DNA from: Apoderus coryli | Lineage: Eukaryota; Arthropoda; Insecta; Coleoptera; Attelabidae | Reading direction: 5' to 3' | Length of the DNA stretch: 64,000 nt | NCBI GenBank assembly: GCA_911728435.2 | Contig: OU452199.1 | Span: forward strand, 124,001-188,000 | Shown here: positions 57,240 through 64,000 of the stretch, piece by piece | Layout: each line of letters begins with the position of its first letter | Position numbering within the stretch: position 1 is the first letter of the stretch | Notes under the pieces: generated by a model | What the model was told of the DNA's origin: nothing | Seen by the model: the letters and a program-made list of their open reading frames with translations, nothing else | Database searches by the model: none | Made by a program: the position numbers and the translations under genes

Positions 57240-57370
57240 ATTAATCTCGAAGGGGGTGTCGATATTCTTGTACCTAAAGAAGGTAGTTCGCAGAAGAAAA
57301 TATGATCATTAATAAATATATTAAACAATGAGGGTCCGAGATTGAAGCCTTGCGGCACACTGCAGCAAGA
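57240..57370 (-). pseudogene. Short LINE reverse transcriptase scrap (motif B)
   Basis: Minus strand reads CSVPQGFNLGPSLFNIFIND, the conserved VPQG-x-x-LGP-x-LF block, for about 40 codons. Upstream and downstream identity is lost. Confidence 0.6.
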
Positions 57371-58379
57371 AGAAAAGATAGATTATCTAAGGCCGTCGTA
57401 CTCTAGGAAAGTGAGTTTGATATCAGCGGAAAAAATGTCATCTCGCGCTCCAAAAACCAAACTTTTTCCTGAGTAACAAATAATAGTGATTTATGCTGGC
57501 AAGTAGCGTGTAGTAGTATGTGTTTCGTATAAAACTGGTTTCAAAATCTGCAAATCAACTTTCAGCTATCGAATTTCAGGTACATCAAAAAACATTTAAT
57601 TTTGAAACTATGATAACAGCACATTGTTGTGCGAGGGTTAAATTGAAATTGCTGGAAATCCCATAATATACCTTTGTATGTTTTGTCCGTAAATTTCAAT
57701 TTTCTTATTGCATGCTGCATTCCATATTTCATCGTTCATCTGGCCTCCAGCCAAATCATATTATAACCTCTATTATGAACGTGGATTTAACCAAACCATT
57801 GTTATAATAATGTACCAACCGCATTAAATTTGTTTTACTTTTACTATATTTTCTGTTTTTCTGTCTTTGACGTTATCATCTGAAGGGGCAAATTGAGCAT
57901 AATGATGTAAAGCTTTTTTGCAGTTTTTTCGCGTCACATCAAAGGAATAACAGGTTGCTAAATAGTGACACACTACGGAGTCCTATACTTAAAGTTGTCT
58001 ACTACACGTCGTTGTCACAGATTATTTTTTTGTGAGGATACAGCTTTACTCCTATAAATATCCCACTTGTATGTGCTGGTATTAGTTTTAGTCATCCGGT
58101 TCGTGACATATCATTGGAAGTAATATCTGTTACAACTTATTCATAATTGGAAAAAACAATCAACGCATATAGACTTCAGATTGTTGCGTCAAAACGCACA
58201 CTTTGCGGTCACGACTCGGATGAAAACTTCCAGTGTGAAGACTTGAATCTTGTTTCGAAATTGTAAATCCACAATTCGTCACCAGAAATGGGTTCTTGTT
58301 CTAAATGTTTGGCCTTAGAACTAGTATATTATAGCCATAGATCATTAGAAAAAGATCCTCAATTGCATTTTTGCAATTA
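57371..58379. other. Intergenic, nothing recognised
   Basis: No feature supported. Confidence 0.45.
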
Positions 58380-60205
58380 ATAATAATAATAATACTCTTT
58401 ATTCATAAGGTACATACATAAGTACATAGAATGCGTCAAGAATTGAAGGAAATTACATATAAAAATAGAATTGTATAAAAGAGACACATATTATAAAATT
58501 AAAATTAAATTACAGAGTCAAGCATGAATTGAACAATCAAAATATTCACTCAATGAATAAAAGCTGTTATCCAGCAGCCAATTTCTGACTTCATTTTTAA
58601 ATTTACTGGCGGTATTTATTAATTTCAAGCGTAGAGGCAAATTATTGAAAATTTTTATAGGCATTATATAAGAACTATTCGCTGAAAGGGAGAGTCTATG
58701 CATCGGCAATTTTAAATTCAACCCACATCTAAGTTCATAGTAGTATGATGATTGATTAGTGCTGGTAAAGTTACTGATATGTGAATATACATAGAAAACA
58801 AATTCTAAAATATAAATTGATATTACTGTTAATATCCTTAGATCTTTAAACAATTGACGACAGGAGTATCTTGCTGGTTTAAATGTCATCGTTCTAATGA
58901 TCCTCTTTTGTAATAAAAGTATTTCATCTATGCGTCGTGAGTTACCCCACAACACAATAGCATAACATAAAACAGAGTGAATATTAGCAAAATGGAACGA
59001 CCGCAATACATCGACGGAAACAAAGCTTCTCATCTTCCAGATTAAAAAGGAAAACCTGCAAAGTTTGCCCGAAATAACCTCGATTTGCTTATACCAATTT
59101 AGTTGTGAATCAATCTCCACACCTAAGAATCTTACACAGGATTTTTGTACAAGCCGATGATCGCCATTCCCAATTCTAATGCTATGGTTTGTCTTTTCCA
59201 AATTCAGCACCAGACCATTAGTATTACAATAACCTCGCATCTGCTCCAAACAGTCATGTACCTTTGATCTTAGATCTCCAACATTATCAGCAGATAATAT
59301 CGCTGAGGTATCGTCTGCACAAAGCGTTATGTGTTCTGTGGAGTCTATGTATCTGGATATGTCGGAAATTAGCAATATGAATATCAGGGGTCCCAATGTA
59401 CTGCCTTGCGGAACACCGACATTTAACTCCAGAATTGATGATTCTACAGTTTTACCGCCGCGGTTGAGACTCACTGTTTGTTTTCTAGATGTAAGGTATG
59501 ATGCTAACCATTGTAAAGGTGTTCCCCTAACACCAAAACTATGAAATTTGGATAAAATTGTCTGTTGATCTACCGTCTCAAAAGCTCGTGTATACTTAAT
59601 CAAAGAATAAACCCGAACACTTAAGCCTTTCCTCCAATGTCCTCAATACGCCACCGACGAACTGAATGGTAGATAAACCCTGCCTAAAACCAAATTGGTT
59701 TTCACCAATGATATTGTATTTGTTTACAAATTGGACAAGTCGTCGGTAGTACGCATTTTCAAAAACCTTTGAAAAAACTGACAACACAGAGACACCTCTA
59801 TAGTTACAAATAATCACAGGATCCCCCTTCTTGAAGATAGGCACAACCCTGGATAACTTTAATTGATGGGGTAATTTGCCTTCAAGAAAGAAACAGTTTA
59901 CCAAGTGCGTTAAAATAGGCGCTATATACTTAATTACGGTCTTCAATAATGAACATGGGACAGCATCAGGACCACTTGAATTCTTCCGTGTTACCCTACG
60001 CAAGATATCACACATTTCATTCTCATGCACAGGGTAGAGAAAAAAGGAATCACCAACAATATCCGGCAGTCTCTGACTGGACCGAGCAATTCGAGTAAAT
60101 ATAATAATGATCATTTCCAAATTGTACTGAGCGTCTTCAAAGCGAAGCATTTTCTGTAAGCAATTTTGGAATTTAGCATACATGCGAGTCATATAGAAAT
60201 TCTCA
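58380..60205 (-). pseudogene. 5'-truncated LINE with nearly complete reverse transcriptase
   Basis: Minus strand. N-terminal block 60192-59596: MCDILRRVTRKNSSGPDAVP, SRVVPIFKKGDPVIICNYRG, ENQFGFRQGLSTIQFVGGVL. One frameshift at about 59600, within motif A (LFFD ... TRAFETVDQQ). Then a 361-codon block: GVPQGSTLGPLIFILLISDI (motif B), LCADDTSAIL (CADD instead of YADD), HSVLCYAIVLWGNSRRIDEI (thumb) and KIFNNLPLRLKLINTASKFK, to the stop at 58518. The tail has AATAAAGAG followed by (TAT)n at 58379-58393. Only one clear disabling lesion, so this is among the youngest LINEs here. Same group as 26215-28411. Confidence 0.88.
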
Positions 60206-60639
60206 TTTGAGTAGCCGGGTTACGTTAATAACCTAGAGCACGGTGCGTTGATCCGTTATATTTTATAAGTAGGTAATTTAATGCAGAGTGACTTTCATTT
60301 CTGTAACTAATATGGGATTTACACATTTAAAAATTTAAATATATTTAAAGCATCTGTTGACCCACTTATAATATGCGCTCGCTCCTGGTTAGAATACTCG
60401 TATGGGTCGTTAAATGCGTGTTTAAAACCCAATTAGCATATTCTAATATTACCTACACTTAAGTGAAAAAATATGCTAATATTGCAAAGAAAATGTAAAT
60501 TCTCATTTTACATATTATAGCTGATATCAGCACAAGACCCATTATTATTGCGAAATGCGGAAATGTACTAACTAAATTTCATATACGAGGGGGCGTTTTT
60601 AATAATTAAGAGATCTAAGACTTTACTTTCGTCATTAAA
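60206..60639. other. Intergenic, nothing recognised
   Basis: AT-rich, no feature. Confidence 0.45.
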
Positions 60640-61982
60640 CCAAAGATTATTATTATTCAGCACGGATTTTTTCCTAGCCGATCCACTGCCACTAATTCTG
60701 AGCCAGTTTTTGGCAGAAAGCTTGGATAGCGGAAGTCAGGTTGACGTTATTTATACGGATTTTACCAAAGCCTTTGACAGGCTTGACCACGGAATTCTGC
60801 TGCAAAAGCTTTCGGAATTTGGTTTATCTGTGGATCTTTTAAAATTTCTGTCTACTTATCTCCATGAACGTAATTTGTATGTGGAGTACCGTGGTTTCAA
60901 GTCCGGTATTATCCGTGCAACATCTGGAGTGCCGCAGGGTTCTGTGTTGGGTCCCCTCTTATGTGTTTTATTAATGACATTGTTAATGGCGTGAAATGTC
61001 GCTCCCTACTCTTTGCTGATGATTTTAAGGTTTATTCACTGATTACCTCAAATTCTGACTGTCTTCAATTGCAGAATGATCTGAGTGTCCTGCTTGAATG
61101 GTGCATTCAAAACAGGCTTGCCCTTAATTTGGATAAGTGTTGTTCTATAACTTTTACTCGTAAGGTAAATCCAATAAAATTTGTGTATAACATTGACTCT
61201 GTTCCGCTTAAAATATGCGATGAGGTTAAGGATCTGGGGGTGCTCTTTGACGCTCTTTGATGTGGTTTCGTCTTTCTATAAGAGTCTGGGTTTTGTTATG
61301 AGAAATACAAAGCATTTTGTGTCACCTAAAACTCTTATTTTACTGTATAATTCCTTCGTTAGATCGAAATTGGAATATGCGTCTGTTGTGTGGAGTCCTG
61401 GTTATGCGTTGCACTCAAATAGCTTAGAGAGGATTCAGCGAAGATTTGTGAAATATTTGTGGTTTAAGTGTGACGGAGTGTATCCAACCATGGGATTTCC
61501 CCATGATGAACTTCTGGGTAGTTTTAATTTTGTACCTCTTGATAAGCGTAGAGAATATGCCTCACTCCTATTCCTATTCAAAATCGTGAATGGCATCATT
61601 GACTCTCCAGATCTACTTTCGATGATACCTTTTCGTGCCCCACATACGAGAAGGCGTAATTATGGTTCTAGCTTTTACTTGCCTACCGCACGTACCAACT
61701 TGTTGCTCTTTTCGCCATTGTTTGAGATGTGTTCTGTTTGTGACTCGGTGAGTAACGATATTGATGTGTTTTTTAATACCATATCTTATATTAAAAAAGT
61801 GTTTTTTAGACAAATATTTGTTGTTAAACCATTCTTATTTTGACTATTTTTTGCGATTGTAATATTTGTATTATTTATAATTTTGAAACGTGTATTTATG
61901 TTAATTTTATCGCTTTGTAATGTACCTGCCCTGTAATTGGATGTGTTTCTGTCTGGGTAGATGTAATCTAAATAAATAAATT
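60640..61982 (+). pseudogene. 5'-truncated Jockey-like LINE with (AAAT)n tail
   Basis: QHGFFPSRSTATN starts the recognisable part at 60658. After a one-base shift come IYTDFTKAFDRLDHGILLQK (motif A), TSGVPQGSVLGPLL (motif B), a shift at about 60960, CRSLLFADDFKVYSLITSNS (motif C, intact), NRLALNLDKCCSITFTRKVN and DEVKDLGVLFD. A third shift at about 61255 leads to NSFVRSKLEYASVVWSPGYA and HTRRRNYGSSFYLPTARTNL, to a stop at 61843. The 3' tail is AAATAAATAAATT at 61968-61981. The run ATTATTATT right before the 5' junction may be the older tail or target. Confidence 0.85.
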
Positions 61983-62771
61983 ATGCCGAGAAATTTTGTT
62001 AATTCATCCAACTTAATGTTTAAATGATTTTGCAAGGCTTTAACGTATTGGACCAGCAACCATATTCTGATGAAAACTTTGTTGGTTAGCGCTTAATATT
62101 TAAATTTAGGAAGGGATTCTTATAAATGTAAAAAACATTTTAAAAAATCAATATCTTTACCATGTCAGCGTTCTTTTATAAAATATTATCTATAAGGAAG
62201 AACAATTTTGCACTAACTCTTTTTTTCTCTCTTAAGTAGTATACAACAATACCTTTGGCCCTTGTTTGTTCCATTGTTATAGAGCCCGTGTCAATAACTA
62301 TAGAGTAGCTGTCAACTTATAAGTGAATGTGCACCAATCTTCTCTATATAGGTATATCTATATATGGTGTACCTATTCCGCATAGGAGAGAATCTCTCGA
62401 AATTCTACCAGACCAGCATTTCACCTTATTTCTAATCATAGCGTGGCAGCACTATGACACAGCTATATATCAATCTAAAGATAGGATAACTTAGATATTA
62501 CGCTATTTTTAAATAATATTTATTTCAATAAAAATAAATTTCTATAGTCTATTCTATAGAAAACTTCTGACTATTATTATTGACTTCATAAAATAAAAGA
62601 ATTAGTATGGTTGAAGTGTACAGACACAGACATTCTTCCTACTGCCTCTGACACCTGTATTTACAGGTCATCATTTGATAATACAACTTCCGGTTGCTGC
62701 ACGCCCATTGTATTTTAGGTAATATAAGTACTACATCTCAACAGGCGCTAATAAACTCCTCCGTTTCTTAC
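61983..62771. other. Probable intron, nothing recognised
   Basis: AT-rich sequence, no feature. Confidence 0.4.
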
Positions 62772-62979
62772 TTTAGCCCGCAGGATCGTAAAAAGGAGAA
62801 GGTCAGCGGCTTCGACAAGCCAATGTCTTCAATGGTGTTATAGGAGACACCTTGACGAGGCTTGTCCTTGTGAAAGTTGAGAAGCCGCCTGCTGACCTCC
62901 TTTATGCCATTCTTCCAGATTGTAGGCAGTGGCGTGATGCCGAACCTGTTGAACAAATACTGACAACGCAACACGCGTC
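62772..62979 (-). CDS. Probable coding exon of an unrecognised host gene
   Basis: Minus strand, 208 nt between an acceptor-like TTGAATAG and a donor GCTAAA|GTAAGA. The open frame reads LRCQYLFNRFGITPLPTIWK, EVSRRLLNFHKDKPRQGVSY and EDIGLSKPLTFSFLRSCGL. It is markedly GC-richer than its surroundings, with third positions mostly G or C. Unlike the LINEs it has no retroelement motifs. The 5' boundary is uncertain because the pyrimidine tract is weak. I do not recognise the protein; a large multi-exon minus-strand gene that also includes 49186-49422 is plausible. Confidence 0.55.
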
Positions 62980-64000
62980 CTATTCAAGGGGTGTTCCATT
63001 TAATATAACAATATTGGGTTCCACTTTCGGTATAGTTTCTCATAGGTACACAAATTAATTCAACTCGTCATGACGAACACTCTCTCTATTTAGGTAAAGC
63101 TAAAGACTTATGACCAATTTGAATTAAAGTTGCTTTGACTGCTTAATTTTTACTTAAAATAATAATTTGCATATTTATTAAATATTCCACATTATTGTGA
63201 AGACCATAAATTTGTCGAAAACATAGAACTAATGCAGAAATTTATGTGTTCTCACGCCATATTTTCTCCAGCAATTGCAGTGTGAAATTAAAGTGTAATT
63301 TCTCTCGTCGCGTCGCATAATAGACGGGCACGAGGGTGGTATAGTGAAACTTAAGTCTTAAGTTGTAATATTTATGTGAGTTTATGCAGCACTTCATTGT
63401 TATTGTTCGGATTAATTAAGTTTTGCGGTAGTCGCTCGGCTTTTTATTATATTATGAGACGAAGTTTGTATATTATCTAAAGTTGGCTAGAGAAAACACA
63501 AAACAAGTTGTTATGTTAAATTTTTTTCTAATTCCCTTAAAAATATACCTACACGTTATGTTGTACTTGTGTAATTTTAATACAAACCTCGTATCTTTCA
63601 TGAGGGGGAGTTTTGAATTCCGCGATATGGTGGGGATGTTTTTATTTGTGATGTTCTAGCACGCTTTATCAGTATAAACAAGAAATCCCTTTGGGATTTC
63701 CCAGTCGTTTTTGTGGTAGTTTTATCTATGAAAAAAGTCATTGAGGGTTGCAAAAAAAAAAAAATAAGTTTTTCCTACAAATAATGGTTAGTTAAGTCGT
63801 TGCGGCATGTCAACAAATAATTTCATCAAAGTGTACGGTGATAACCCTATTTTATATGATTGTACACTTATCTACCGGTATATATTCTTTTTCAATTTCC
63901 ATTCTGTCTTTTACAATAATATTTTTGCACATTTTTGGAAATTATTGTATTTACGTTGCTTTACTATAGACATGTTAATTATTATGACAGATGGATTTAA
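62980..64000. other. Probable intron or intergenic, nothing recognised
   Basis: AT-rich to the window end, no feature supported. Confidence 0.4.

Noticed and set aside
1..64000. CRISPR arrays, tRNA or rRNA genes, viral genomes
   Set aside because: No regular repeat-spacer pattern, no tRNA B-box with a cloverleaf, no rRNA core and no viral structural genes were seen; the sequence is eukaryotic repeat-rich DNA.

Overview
The window reads as nuclear DNA of an insect (or closely related arthropod). It is AT-rich, has no bacterial-style operons, and is dominated by decayed transposable elements. Among these are many Tc1/mariner-IS630 copies with TA target duplications, 5'-truncated non-LTR retrotransposons ending in short A/T-rich or AAG repeats, a Penelope-like element with a GIY-YIG domain, and a hAT relic. 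I cannot name the species. I found no intact complete host gene, no rRNA or tRNA gene and no CRISPR array.

Layout. 1-4.5 kb: a twice-deleted LINE piece, a mariner-like copy (copy 1) and a 325-bp foldback whose two arms each carry a hammerhead-ribozyme-like motif. 4.5-7.3 kb: a THAP-domain gene relic, then a repeat-rich insertion bounded by 47-bp direct repeats. 8.8-15.2 kb: a likely first coding exon of a plus-strand host gene at 8835-8939 and a possible 15-nt microexon at 15124-15138, with mariner-like copy 2, a 671-bp MITE and a 2.1-kb TA-flanked element between them. 16-24.4 kb: three further IS630-type elements (two with very long terminal inverted repeats) and a LINE. 26-33.7 kb: a long decayed LINE, a transposase scrap, the second copy of a long-armed foldback transposon, and a LINE tail. 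34-36 kb: a hAT relic. 37.5-48.3 kb: LINE pieces, the Penelope-like element with a hammerhead-like motif downstream, a separate Penelope-type terminal fragment with a third-type hammerhead motif, an RTE-type LINE with one stop codon, and mariner-like copy 3. 49-54.9 kb: a probable minus-strand host exon, two neighbouring copies of another non-autonomous IS630 derivative, and a transposase scrap. 54.9-62 kb: a minus-strand RTE LINE, a minus-strand LINE with almost all its reverse transcriptase, and a plus-strand LINE. 62.8-63.0 kb: a second probable minus-strand host exon.

How the parts relate. Most host information here is probably intronic: one plus-strand gene (8.8 and perhaps 15.1 kb) and one minus-strand gene (62.9 and perhaps 49.3 kb), both of unknown function. 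Every transposase and reverse transcriptase I could read carries at least one inactivating change. Several DNA-transposon families survive only as deletion derivatives that share the same internal junction, so they were copied in trans after the deletion. The most interesting signals are the hammerhead-like motifs with covarying stems linked to Penelope-type termini, the shared truncation inside long-armed foldback transposons, and the host exon candidates hidden among the repeats.
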